From Acidobacteriaceae bacterium (GTDB lineage Bacteria; Acidobacteriota; Terriglobia; Bryobacterales; Bryobacteraceae), in assembly GCA_019245255.1 (NCBI GenBank), contig JAFARV010000518.1, positions 1 through 9,217 of the forward strand: a DNA stretch of 9,217 nt, read 5' to 3'. This document shows, piece by piece, positions 1-6,443 of the stretch. A program made the translations under genes and the position numbers. The notes beneath the pieces are model-generated. The model saw only the letters and a list, made by a program, of their open reading frames with translations, did not search any database and was not told the origin of the DNA. How positions within the stretch are numbered: the stretch's first letter is position 1; every line of letters starts with the position of its first letter.

Positions 1-767
1 TAGTTCATTGTTTCGCCCGGCTGCCACATTAAGTTGACGAAGTACACCGTCAACGCCGGGGAGCGCTCAATTGCTTCCGCAATACCGGAAACCAGCAGAT
101 TGGGTATGACGCTGGTATACAGCGACCCTGGTCCGAGTGTAATCAGATCCGCATTTTCCAGCGCATCCAGCGTTTCCCGCAGGGGTCTGCAGTTGCCGGG
201 CCGGATGCGAACGGTCTGTATCGGCTGCTTACTCTTGCTGATCTTGCTTTCGCCTCGAACGATGCTGCCGTCCTCGAGCACAGCCTCAAGCGTCACATCC
301 TCCGAGGTGGCTGGAAAGATCTGCCCGCGAATGGCCAGTATTTCCGACGAGCACCGGACCGCGTGAACGAAATCACCCGTGATCTGATGTAAAGCGGTCA
401 AAAACAGATTGCCGAAACTGTGGCCTTTCAGACCTCGCCCGCTCGCAAAACGGTACTGAAAGAGACGTGATAGCAGTGCTTCATCTTCGGATAGCGCGGT
501 CATGCAGTTGCGGATGTCGCCCGGGGGGAGCGTCTCGAAATCACGACGCAGGCGGCCCGAACTGCCTCCATCGTCGCTGACTGTCACGACGGCCGAGATA
601 TCGACCACGGGAGAACCGGGTTGCGGCTCAGCTCCGGCGGCGCGCGCGTGCTTCTTCAAACCCGAAAGCAAGGTTGAAAGCCCGGTGCCGCCGCCGATAG
701 AGACAATTCGCAGCGGAGCCTTCAGGGCGCTCGCCTGCAAAGGCGAGACTCGCGTCAGAGCCGGCAT
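1..767 (-). CDS. yvcK: YvcK/CofD-like family protein, N-terminal 255 residues (3' end outside window)
   Basis: This is a YvcK (gluconeogenesis factor) homologue of the CofD-like fold. In Firmicutes, YvcK-type proteins bind UDP-sugars and affect carbon flux, cell shape and peptidoglycan synthesis from the cytoplasm; that role is carried over from the family. Visible signatures are a Rossmann-like GGGTGLS at residues 25-31, VSDDGGSSGRLR at 63-74, GDIRNC at 83-88, GHSFGN at 115-120, GPGSLYTSVIPN at 212-223 and NLMWQPGET at 245-253. The last is usually NLMTQPGET, so Trp for Thr is a small oddity. The ATG at 767 is chosen because an in-frame TAA lies just upstream; only a weak GGAT precedes it. 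The gene runs off the left edge, leaving perhaps the last fifth to quarter unseen. It follows the 52-aa gene on the same strand by 84 nt and may share its transcript. Confidence 0.93.
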   Translation of the reverse strand, partial: MPALTRVSPLQASALKAPLRIVSIGGGTGLSTLLSGLKKHARAAGAEPQPGSPVVDISAVVTVSDDGGSSGRLRRDFETLPPGDIRNCMTALSEDEALLSRLFQYRFASGRGLKGHSFGNLFLTALHQITGDFVHAVRCSSEILAIRGQIFPATSEDVTLEAVLEDGSIVRGESKISKSKQPIQTVRIRPGNCRPLRETLDALENADLITLGPGSLYTSVIPNLLVSGIAEAIERSPALTVYFVNLMWQPGETMN

Positions 768-851
768 GAATCTATCCGCTTAAGCATCTCATGGTGAGGA
801 CCGGCGGGCAATCAGGCTGCACCCCTTGCTGAAAACAAACTGAGTGCGAAA

Positions 852-1010
852 TTAGCGGCGCTTTCGAGGTTTCTCTTCCTCGTCGTCATAGACGGGAACC
901 GTATCCAGATCCTCAGCCTCAAAGACCTGCCCACAATCGAGGCAGCGGATATAATCAACCCCGTCCCGGCGGTAGAGGAACTCGGTTCGCTCGTGCTGGC
1001 AACCCTGCAT
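852..1010 (-). CDS. 52-aa putative zinc-binding mini-protein
   Basis: This is a short gene with ordered codon use: ATG at 1010, TAA at 854-852. Residues 4-6 are CQH and residues 23-26 are CLDC, so C4/H6 and C23/C26 could make one CxH...CxxC zinc site, as in small zinc ribbons. The middle (RRDGVDYIRCLDCGQVF) is strongly patterned, and the tail is an acidic run (DDEEE) followed by basic residues (KPRKRR). I have an impression of very similar tiny proteins in Acidobacteriota, but cannot confirm it here. No function is assigned; nucleic-acid or protein binding through the zinc site is inference. It has its own strong promoter (separate entry), and yvcK follows in the same direction after 84 nt. 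Longer open frames on the same strand through this region lack family features and were rejected. Confidence 0.8.
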   Translation of the reverse strand: MQGCQHERTEFLYRRDGVDYIRCLDCGQVFEAEDLDTVPVYDDEEEKPRKRR

Positions 1011-1025
1011 AGCGAAATAACACCT

Positions 1026-1053
1026 ATTCTAGACTGAGCCGAATCACTGTCAA
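1026..1053 (-). promoter_or_regulatory. Strong sigma70-type promoter for the 52-aa gene
   Basis: On the minus strand there is a perfect -35 TTGACA (1053-1048), a 16-nt spacer and a -10 TAGAAT (1031-1026), five of six matches to TATAAT. Transcription would begin near 1018-1020, only about 8-10 nt before the ATG at 1010, so the leader is almost absent and the AGGTG at 1025-1021 would lie outside the mRNA. An inverted repeat CTGTC-N8-GACAG (1047-1064) covers the -35 and could be an operator. The elements are read directly; activity and start site are inferred. Confidence 0.65.
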
Positions 1054-1089
1054 GTGCCCGACAGCATTTAAGGGCATATCGTCCGGCGT

Positions 1090-1101
1090 GCGAGGCCTCG
1101 C
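1090..1101. repeat. 12-bp perfect palindrome in the divergent intergenic region
   Basis: GCGAGGCCTCGC is a perfect 12-bp palindrome midway between the divergent 52-aa gene and the uvrC-like gene. A TACAAT hexamer at 1107-1112 on the plus strand, six bases downstream, could serve as a -10 for the uvrC-like gene, but no good -35 precedes it. Operator function is speculative; GC-rich DNA yields such palindromes by chance. The rest of 1011-1183 shows no other convincing feature. Confidence 0.25.
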
Positions 1102-1183
1102 TCTCGTACAATTTTAGGTTGAGATCGAAGCGGCGCTTATTTGCCCTGTGTGTTTCCAGGCCGAAAAATCTCATTGGACTTAA

Positions 1184-2308
1184 GTGACCGTTCCTGAGCC
1201 GCTCAGAATCAATCCCGACGACGCTGAACTCGAGCAGCAAGTGGCAGCGCTCCCTCAGGGCAGTGGCATCTATCTGTTGCATCTCAAGACCGGATCACCT
1301 CACTTGAGCTCGACGGCTTTTTTGCGCGGCCGTTTACGCCGGCTGCTGCTTGGCGGCGGTACCGGCATCGCACGGAATCGCATCAGGCAAGTGATCCGGC
1401 ATGTCGAGTGCTGGAGCACTGCGTCGCGCCTTGAGTCTTCGATTCTCACCTACTGCATAGCGCGAAGCATGTACCGGGATGACTACGCTGCTCGCCTGCG
1501 GCTACGCGCGCCATGGTTCCTGCATCTCACCACGACTGATACTTTTCCGCGTCTCGCGATCTCGCATAGTGCTTCCGGCAAAGGGCAACCGGTTTACGGA
1601 CCGTTCGCCAGCCGCGAACAGGCGCAGAGCTACGAAGAAAGCATCCTGGGTCTTTTTCAGATACGGCGGTGTGCGGAGCGCCTTGAGCCCTCGCCTGAGC
1701 ATCCGGGCTGCATCTATGGCGAGATGAACTATTGCCTTCGGCCTTGCCAGTGCGCGGTCAGCCGCGAAGAGTATGCGTCCGAAACGGCACGTGTGGTCGA
1801 ATTCTTGCGTTCGAATGGACGCAGCACAATAGCAAGCCTGTCGACAGCGCGTGAGCGTGCGAGCGAGCAAATGGATTTCGAAACGGCCGCTCAGCTTCAT
1901 AAGCGCATCGAGCGCGTCACGGCCGCCGCCGCAGCACGGGATGAAGCCGTCGGAAGCATACCCGAGTTCAATGGCGTGGCACTAACGCGGTCCGCAGATC
2001 CTGCGATGTGCCGGCTCTGGCCGATGCGTCAAGGCATATGGTGTGACCCCGTCGACATCGAGGCGGCATCACAAGCACAAAGCGTCTCGATGGACACCCG
2101 TCTGCGGCACGTTCTGGCGCAGGCAATTCCCGACACGCAACCGGAGGGCGACGTAGCGGAGAATCTCGCATTATTCCTGCGCTGGTACAAGTCCTCCTGG
2201 AGAGATGGCGAGTGGTTTCCGTTTCAAGCGCTCACGGACTTGAACTATCGCCGCCTGGTGCGCGCAATCTCCAAGATGATGAAGCAGGGGACAGCAGTGC
2301 AACCGTAG
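1184..2308 (+). CDS. UvrC-like protein with degenerate GIY-YIG domain, [4Fe-4S]-type cysteines and UVR motif; no C-terminal nuclease
   Basis: This 374-aa protein matches the N-terminal and central parts of excinuclease subunit UvrC (usually about 600 aa). GIY is at residues 28-30, but the YIG/YVGKA segment that should follow is replaced (HLSST), and the RYN-type Asn is absent; Arg50-53 and Glu84 may remain. YGPF is at 138-141. Cysteines 163, 176, 184 and 188 (C-x12-C-x7-C-x3-C) match the spacing of the UvrC [4Fe-4S] ligands. A UVR motif (MDFETAAQLHKRIE, 230-243), which in UvrC binds UvrB, is well kept. Residues 260-374 resemble only the start of the UvrC C-terminal region, without the RNase H-like catalytic core or helix-hairpin-helix repeats. 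The GTG start at 1184 follows an in-frame TAA directly, so it is the earliest possible; no clear Shine-Dalgarno is seen. A UvrB- or DNA-binding accessory or a Cho-like protein is possible; nuclease activity looks doubtful. Confidence 0.85.
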   Translation: MTVPEPLRINPDDAELEQQVAALPQGSGIYLLHLKTGSPHLSSTAFLRGRLRRLLLGGGTGIARNRIRQVIRHVECWSTASRLESSILTYCIARSMYRDDYAARLRLRAPWFLHLTTTDTFPRLAISHSASGKGQPVYGPFASREQAQSYEESILGLFQIRRCAERLEPSPEHPGCIYGEMNYCLRPCQCAVSREEYASETARVVEFLRSNGRSTIASLSTARERASEQMDFETAAQLHKRIERVTAAAAARDEAVGSIPEFNGVALTRSADPAMCRLWPMRQGIWCDPVDIEAASQAQSVSMDTRLRHVLAQAIPDTQPEGDVAENLALFLRWYKSSWRDGEWFPFQALTDLNYRRLVRAISKMMKQGTAVQP

Positions 2309-2320
2309 AAACCCAAAAGG

Positions 2321-2352
2321 CACGGATGCGCGCCGCCAGAGCCGGCTCCGTG
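2321..2352 (+). other. GC-rich stem-loop between the uvrC-like gene and the DUF4337 gene
   Basis: CACGGA (2321-2326) pairs with TCCGTG (2347-2352), and GCCG/CGGC can pair inside the loop, where the 10-bp palindrome GAGCCGGCTC (2339-2348) also sits. The hairpin lies 13 nt before the next ATG and has no T-tract, so it is not a standard intrinsic terminator. It might stabilise an mRNA end or modulate translation of the DUF4337 gene, whose own Shine-Dalgarno (TTAGG) is weak. Function is inference. Confidence 0.3.
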
Positions 2353-2365
2353 TTAGGTTGTCCTC

Positions 2366-2914
2366 ATGGCAGGTCCCGAGGAAGTGGACGAACAGGTGCA
2401 CCACGCACACGAGTCGGGTGATCCCTTCGACAAAATCGTAGCCGGGGTGATGGCCACGATCGCGGCCCTGCTGGCAATCGTGTCGGTATTAGGACAGCAC
2501 TTCAACACCGAAAAAGTGTTGGCCCAGCAGCAGGCGTCCGACCAGTGGGCCTATTACCAGGCGAAGGATATTCGCCGCTACACTGCGGCGCTCGCGCAGG
2601 ATATGTTGTCGCAGATTAAGGGCGATCAGAAGATTGCGGGCAAGTACGCCCAAGATTCGGCACGCTACAGACAACAGACGGAACAGATACTGGAGCGGGC
2701 GCACGAATTGGAGGCGGAACGGGACAAGATCGGACGCCAAGCCGATTTTTATCACTTCGGCGAGGTCTTCCTTGAAATTGCGATCGTGCTGTCGTCACTT
2801 TCAATCTTGTTTAGGCGGCGTGCCCTATTCGTGGGCGGAGTCTCATGTGCGGTAACAGGGTGTGTAATCTCGCTTTATGGCTGGATCGTCTTTGGTCTCG
2901 CGTCAAAGACGTAA
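2366..2914 (+). CDS. DUF4337 family membrane protein
   Basis: This 182-aa protein has the DUF4337 pattern: an acidic, His-containing N-terminus, FDKIVAGVMATIAALLAI leading into a membrane segment (about 23-43), then QQQASDQWAYYQAKDIRRY (about 54-72), a long charged helical stretch likely to form a coiled coil (about 73-130), and two closing membrane segments (about 133-149 and 154-178). The predicted form is an inner-membrane protein with a large soluble helical loop. The biochemical role of the family is not known to me. The ATG at 2366 starts at the acidic N-terminus expected for the family. It lies 57 nt after the uvrC-like stop, so co-transcription is possible. Its last 40 nt overlap the 3' end of the convergent secreted-protein gene. 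Confidence 0.85.
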   Translation: MAGPEEVDEQVHHAHESGDPFDKIVAGVMATIAALLAIVSVLGQHFNTEKVLAQQQASDQWAYYQAKDIRRYTAALAQDMLSQIKGDQKIAGKYAQDSARYRQQTEQILERAHELEAERDKIGRQADFYHFGEVFLEIAIVLSSLSILFRRRALFVGGVSCAVTGCVISLYGWIVFGLASKT

Positions 2915-3846
2915 GGGCCGGCCTGAGCAAGCTGCTCCAGGCTCTTTTCGGGGATGGACAAGACCAGGTGGACATCGGGCCCACTGGTTGTCAGAAGCAT
3001 GTGTTCGAAAGCGGGCGCGAGAATCGCGGCTTGCGGATTGTTCTGTTGCTGCATCTCGAGCGTGCTGGCTGCGAACCGGACCACATCGCCCAAAGCCCCG
3101 GCATCCTCGGGCGAGCGCGCCACTGCATTCAGCGATACTTTGACCGTGTCTGCCAACCGGATGCCGCCACTAAGACGTTGAATTGACTGCAACACTTGGG
3201 CCTGCTTCAACAGCGGAGAGGCGGGTGAATCGCCAGACACACCATCGCGTCCGACTGCAAGACCAACTCCAAACGGGAGAGCGGCAAACCAGACATCGTT
3301 TTCGCTGCTCACGGCGTCAATCATGCTCGACAGTTTCGGGTCCAGCATGCCCGGGTTTGAACGCCCGGAGATGACCTCCCGTACCGCAACCGGATCTCCG
3401 ATCAACAGCACACCTGGCTGGAGGAGGGCAGCTTCGGGGCCGGAGCTTCCACGCTTTTCGTGCAGGATTTCAATGCCGTCGTACGTTTCCACAGTCCATC
3501 CCTCGGCCTTGATGTGCGCCCCCATGCGCTGTTGATTAAACGAGCCCCGGAGTAGAACCACTCCTGTCGCGTTCTTTTGATCCGGATGGATAGCGATCAA
3601 TGCGTAATCGATGTCATGCCGCGGATCGACGCCGGTCTGGTCGATAAACTTTTGAATTTCGGCCTCTTGCGCCTCCGACTGTGCGAGCAAATACTGTCCG
3701 AATTGAGAAGACCGGACTGCGGCGCTATCAAACCCGATTACCAAGGCCACGTTTGACGGAGTCAACGCAAGCAGATTTGGGTCCGGCGCGGCTGAGCAAC
3801 ATACAGTCAGCGCTGAAAGCATTAACAGAAGGACGGCGACGCGCAT
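2875..3846 (-). CDS. Secreted protein of unknown function (323 aa)
   Basis: The N-terminus is a classical signal peptide: Arg2, hydrophobic core to about residue 16, then small residues before APDPN (cleavage near 19-20). No proper lipobox is formed, since Val and Cys precede the two cysteines. The mature part is soluble alpha/beta with the pattern LTPSNVALVIGFD...SSQFGQYLL (28-54), FIDQTGVDPRHDIDYALIA (67-85), VVLLRGSFNQQ (97-106) and a YDGIEIL segment (122-128). This resembles a family of hypothetical secreted proteins I associate with Acidobacteriota; no enzymatic motif is visible. I prefer the ATG at 3846 over the GTG at 3858, because GAGG at 3856-3853 sits 6 nt before the ATG and the signal peptide begins there. 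It follows the NfeD-like gene by 58 nt and is probably the last gene of the kinase operon. Confidence 0.75.
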   Translation of the reverse strand: MRVAVLLLMLSALTVCCSAAPDPNLLALTPSNVALVIGFDSAAVRSSQFGQYLLAQSEAQEAEIQKFIDQTGVDPRHDIDYALIAIHPDQKNATGVVLLRGSFNQQRMGAHIKAEGWTVETYDGIEILHEKRGSSGPEAALLQPGVLLIGDPVAVREVISGRSNPGMLDPKLSSMIDAVSSENDVWFAALPFGVGLAVGRDGVSGDSPASPLLKQAQVLQSIQRLSGGIRLADTVKVSLNAVARSPEDAGALGDVVRFAASTLEMQQQNNPQAAILAPAFEHMLLTTSGPDVHLVLSIPEKSLEQLAQAGPYVFDARPKTIQP

Positions 3847-3904
3847 TGGTTTCCTCACTTTATCTGGACGTTTTTGTGTTCCGGCGTGTTCCTGGACGTA
3901 AGGA

Positions 3905-4309
3905 TTATTTCTCGAGATCGATCCGTTTATTCCGGCGTGCCCGGCGCGCAGCGGCGGCCAGCACGGTTGTTACTGCCCCAAACAGCACCGACATCGTGCA
4001 GCCAACGGTTGTCGAGATGCGCGGGCGGCCCGCCAACAGCATGGTCGATCCCACGCAGAGTGCCACCGTCCCGGCAAGACCTGCTATGAACCTGGTATCC
4101 CATGCTGCTTCTGTAACAAACAGCAGAACCGAAGCACCGATTAGAGCGAGTCCCGCCGCCGTCACTGAATGCTTCGCCAGTGAATATCCGCCCCAGGCCA
4201 GCAACACGCATCCTCCTACGCCGGGCAACACTTTGCCGGGGCGGGCGATCTCGAAATAGATGCCAAGCGCTCCCGATATGGCCACCACAAACGCGAGATC
4301 CGGAGTCAT
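3905..4309 (-). CDS. NfeD-like membrane protein, membrane domain only
   Basis: This 134-aa protein has about five membrane segments (near 4-20, 27-43, 51-67, 73-93, 100-120) and a basic tail (RRARRNKR). The segment GIYFEIARPGKVLPGVGG (16-33), followed by AGLALIGASVLLFVTEAAW (52-70), is typical of the membrane domain of NfeD proteins, which work with stomatin/SPFH partners in membrane quality control. Both the N-terminal ClpP-like protease domain of long NfeD and the C-terminal OB-fold are missing, so it is shorter than common NfeD proteins and should not be proteolytic by itself. The ATG at 4309 overlaps the kinase stop by one base (TGATG), which suggests translational coupling; a TTG at 4312 is an alternative. 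No stomatin gene is in view. Confidence 0.75.
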   Translation of the reverse strand: MTPDLAFVVAISGALGIYFEIARPGKVLPGVGGCVLLAWGGYSLAKHSVTAAGLALIGASVLLFVTEAAWDTRFIAGLAGTVALCVGSTMLLAGRPRISTTVGCTMSVLFGAVTTVLAAAARRARRNKRIDLEK

Positions 4310-5976
4310 CAAACAAACGGCCGAACTAAGCCTAGCGTGACACTCTCTACATCCGTATCATCCGGACTTGGCTGCTCCGAACGTAAAGGCAACTCGAACC
4401 AGAAGGTCGCACCGCGAGAGTCTTTGTTGTTATACGTTCCAATGCGCCCTCCCATCAGCTCAACCAGCTGTTTGGAGATTGTCAGCCCGAGGCCGGTGCC
4501 GCCGTATCTGCGCCGGAGAGTACCATCGGCCTGAAAGAATGCTTCGAAGATGCGATCGCGCACGGCCTCTTCGACCCCGATACCCGAATCGACGACCTCA
4601 CAAAGAAGCTGCTGGCCATCCCTCGTCAAGCTCATCCGCACCTGAACGAAACCGTCCTGAGTGAATTTGATCGCATTGGCAACCAGGTTGATCAGAACCT
4701 GCCGGAAACGCACGGAGTCACCCGCAATCCGGGCCGGGGTGCCCGTAGCAATCTCTTCTGTAAGCTCGAGCCCCTTCGCGATCGCTTTCACCCTCAAAAT
4801 CTTCGTTACTGCCCGCAAACTTTCGCGAGGATCAAAGCGTTCACAAGCAAGGTGCAGCCGCCCCGCTTCGATCTGCGAAACATCCAGCAGATCGTTGATG
4901 ATGGTCAGCAGGTCATTTGCGCACTGGCTCACGCTATCCACATACTCACGTTGATCGGCTGTGAGCGGAGTGTCCCGTAAAAGGTTCAGCATCCCCATGA
5001 TGCCGTTCATGGGTGTGCGCAGCTCGTGCGAGGTATTCGCGAGAAACTGCTCTTTGAGTTGAGTCGCCTCTCGTGCCAGCTGCAGGGCGGTGCTTAATTC
5101 TTCATTCTTTAATTGCAGTTCCTGAGCAAACTCGATGAGACGCTGTTCGGAGTTTTTGCGCTCCGTGATATCGCGCCCGATTCCTTGCACCGCTACAGGG
5201 TGTCCGTGGCGGTAGATAATCCGTGTGCTGACTTCCAGGTAACGCTTGGTACCGGCTTTTGAAATCATCGGGACTTCGTAGTGCTGATTCGCCCCGCCAC
5301 CCAAGTGGGCTCTTATTATGTCCTGCATGTCATGACGGGCTTCGGGGGCGACCAGCATCGAGACGTTCTGCCCCAGAACCTCCTCACGCCAATATCCCGT
5401 TAGGGTCTCTGCGGCCCGGTTCACCGCAAGGATTTTTCCTTTCAAGTCCTGCAGGAAGATTACGTCATTCGCATTTTCAAACAGGTCGCGGTAGCGTTCC
5501 TCGCTCGCGCGGACCCTTTCCTCCGTAAGCTGCCGGGCGGTTTCGTCCTGCAGCATCGCCATCCTCACGTCGGCGCCGTTCCAGCACATCGCGATGACGA
5601 TCATCCGGAGAGTTACCTCTCGGCCGGTAGCGCCGCGACTGACAAACGGCCCGACAACGTTCACAGGCCGCGCCAGTTCTTTGTCGAGGTCGTCCAGAGA
5701 AACACCTGCTCGCACTGCTGTCAAAGCGAGCACGGTTTGGTTCCGCAACCACGATTCATCGCTTTCATAAAGAGCCAGCGCGCCGGCATTCGCCTCCAGA
5801 ATTCGGAGCGAGATGGGATCGTAAAGGATAGCCGGAACGGGGTTCTCGAAAAACAGCCGGCCCGAGTGGGAAAGATGATTTTCGAGCGCCTCGACCGTCG
5901 CTACCAATTTCGCCATGCGTAACCGCAGTTGCTCGGGCGAATTCACAGCGTCATCACTCAGTTCGCCGGACGGCAT
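4309..5976 (-). CDS. Soluble PAS-PAS sensor histidine kinase
   Basis: This 555-aa cytoplasmic kinase has no membrane segment. Domains in order: a divergent PAS at about 40-145, a clear PAS-PAC at about 160-275 ending in GIGRDITERK, a short coiled coil (275-312), HisKA with phospho-acceptor His317 in NTSHELRTPMNGIMG, and HATPase_c with N box (NLVANAIKFT, Asn434), G1 DSGIG (463-467), F box (FEAFFQAD, 477-484) and G2 GGTGLGLTI (492-500). All catalytic motifs look intact. The C-terminus stops soon after the ATPase domain, so there is no receiver or Hpt domain, and no response regulator lies in the window; its partner must be encoded elsewhere. The NfeD-like gene is coupled by TGATG. The ATG at 5976 has no Shine-Dalgarno but sits 9 nt after a perfect TATAAT, so it may be leaderless; a GTG at codon 11 is an alternative. 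The signal is unknown. Confidence 0.92.
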   Translation of the reverse strand: MPSGELSDDAVNSPEQLRLRMAKLVATVEALENHLSHSGRLFFENPVPAILYDPISLRILEANAGALALYESDESWLRNQTVLALTAVRAGVSLDDLDKELARPVNVVGPFVSRGATGREVTLRMIVIAMCWNGADVRMAMLQDETARQLTEERVRASEERYRDLFENANDVIFLQDLKGKILAVNRAAETLTGYWREEVLGQNVSMLVAPEARHDMQDIIRAHLGGGANQHYEVPMISKAGTKRYLEVSTRIIYRHGHPVAVQGIGRDITERKNSEQRLIEFAQELQLKNEELSTALQLAREATQLKEQFLANTSHELRTPMNGIMGMLNLLRDTPLTADQREYVDSVSQCANDLLTIINDLLDVSQIEAGRLHLACERFDPRESLRAVTKILRVKAIAKGLELTEEIATGTPARIAGDSVRFRQVLINLVANAIKFTQDGFVQVRMSLTRDGQQLLCEVVDSGIGVEEAVRDRIFEAFFQADGTLRRRYGGTGLGLTISKQLVELMGGRIGTYNNKDSRGATFWFELPLRSEQPSPDDTDVESVTLGLVRPFV

Positions 5977-5985
5977 ACCAGATAC

Positions 5986-6014
5986 ATTATAGAGGCGGCT
6001 GCGGCGTTAGTAAC
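5986..6014 (-). promoter_or_regulatory. Candidate promoter of the kinase operon, probably leaderless
   Basis: On the minus strand a perfect -10 TATAAT (5991-5986) ends 9 nt before the kinase ATG at 5976. The -35 is weak: GTTACT (6014-6009) at 17-nt spacing matches three of six bases. Transcription would start at or within a few bases of the ATG, giving a leaderless mRNA, which fits the absence of a Shine-Dalgarno. If translation starts at the GTG of codon 11, the leader would instead be about 30 nt. Confidence 0.5.
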
Positions 6015-6043
6015 CAAAACGCAGCAGAGCGTGTCCACCGATT

Positions 6044-6427
6044 GTGTTAACAGCAGTTCTCAGCAATCCTCTTGCTTTTCCACCAGTTTGGGATGCGAAA
6101 CAGGCGCATTTAATTCTGGGCCCGAACGATAGCGACATTCAACGCGGTGGCCGCGAAGACACCGGCGATAATGAGGCTCGCCCGACGGAAAAAGGAAGCG
6201 GATCTGCACAGCCGACGGTCGATCCGACGGCTTTTGGCGGGACCACCTCGATCCGGCATCCAAGCACCGACACCTTCAACGCAGAAGAAGAACGCGCCGA
6301 CCTGGATGGAATGGAAATCATGCAGGCTGACGATGGGCGGCTAGGACTTACAGATGTCGGCAACAAGCCGGCAGACGACTGGGCTGCCGATACCGGCGGT
6401 CCAAACGCACCCGAAGGTCACGAGTAG
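6044..6427 (+). CDS. Hydrophilic, probably disordered 127-aa protein of unknown function
   Basis: I do not recognise this gene. From residue 27 on the product is rich in Gly, Asp, Glu, Thr and Pro with almost no hydrophobic core, so it should be largely disordered and acidic. It ends in a patterned segment around GNKPADDWAADTGGPN (106-121), which may be a short conserved motif. The earliest start is GTG at 6044 (in-frame TAA at 6011-6013) with no visible Shine-Dalgarno, and the hydrophobic first 25 residues look less like coding sequence than the rest, so the start is doubtful. The antisense frame over this stretch reads as a Ser/Pro/Arg-rich shadow. The stop is 16 nt before the 81-aa gene, suggesting one transcript. 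If this frame is not real, 5977-6443 holds only the kinase promoter and no other feature I can see. Confidence 0.5.
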   Translation: MLTAVLSNPLAFPPVWDAKQAHLILGPNDSDIQRGGREDTGDNEARPTEKGSGSAQPTVDPTAFGGTTSIRHPSTDTFNAEEERADLDGMEIMQADDGRLGLTDVGNKPADDWAADTGGPNAPEGHE

Positions 6428-6443
6428 TTACGGCGCGTGGCGC

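Noticed and set aside
812..1282. 156-codon open frame on the minus strand
   Set aside because: It crosses the 52-aa gene in another frame, the promoter region and the 5' end of the uvrC-like gene antisense, with no family pattern. It is a shadow of GC-rich coding DNA.
1502..1900. 132-codon minus-strand frame
   Set aside because: It is antisense to the most conserved part of the UvrC-like protein (YGPF and cysteine cluster), which is clearly the real coding strand.
3681..4259. 192-codon plus-strand frame
   Set aside because: It is antisense to the NfeD-like gene and the signal-peptide region of the secreted gene, is Arg/Ser/Thr/Pro-rich without structure, and both minus-strand genes have recognisable features.
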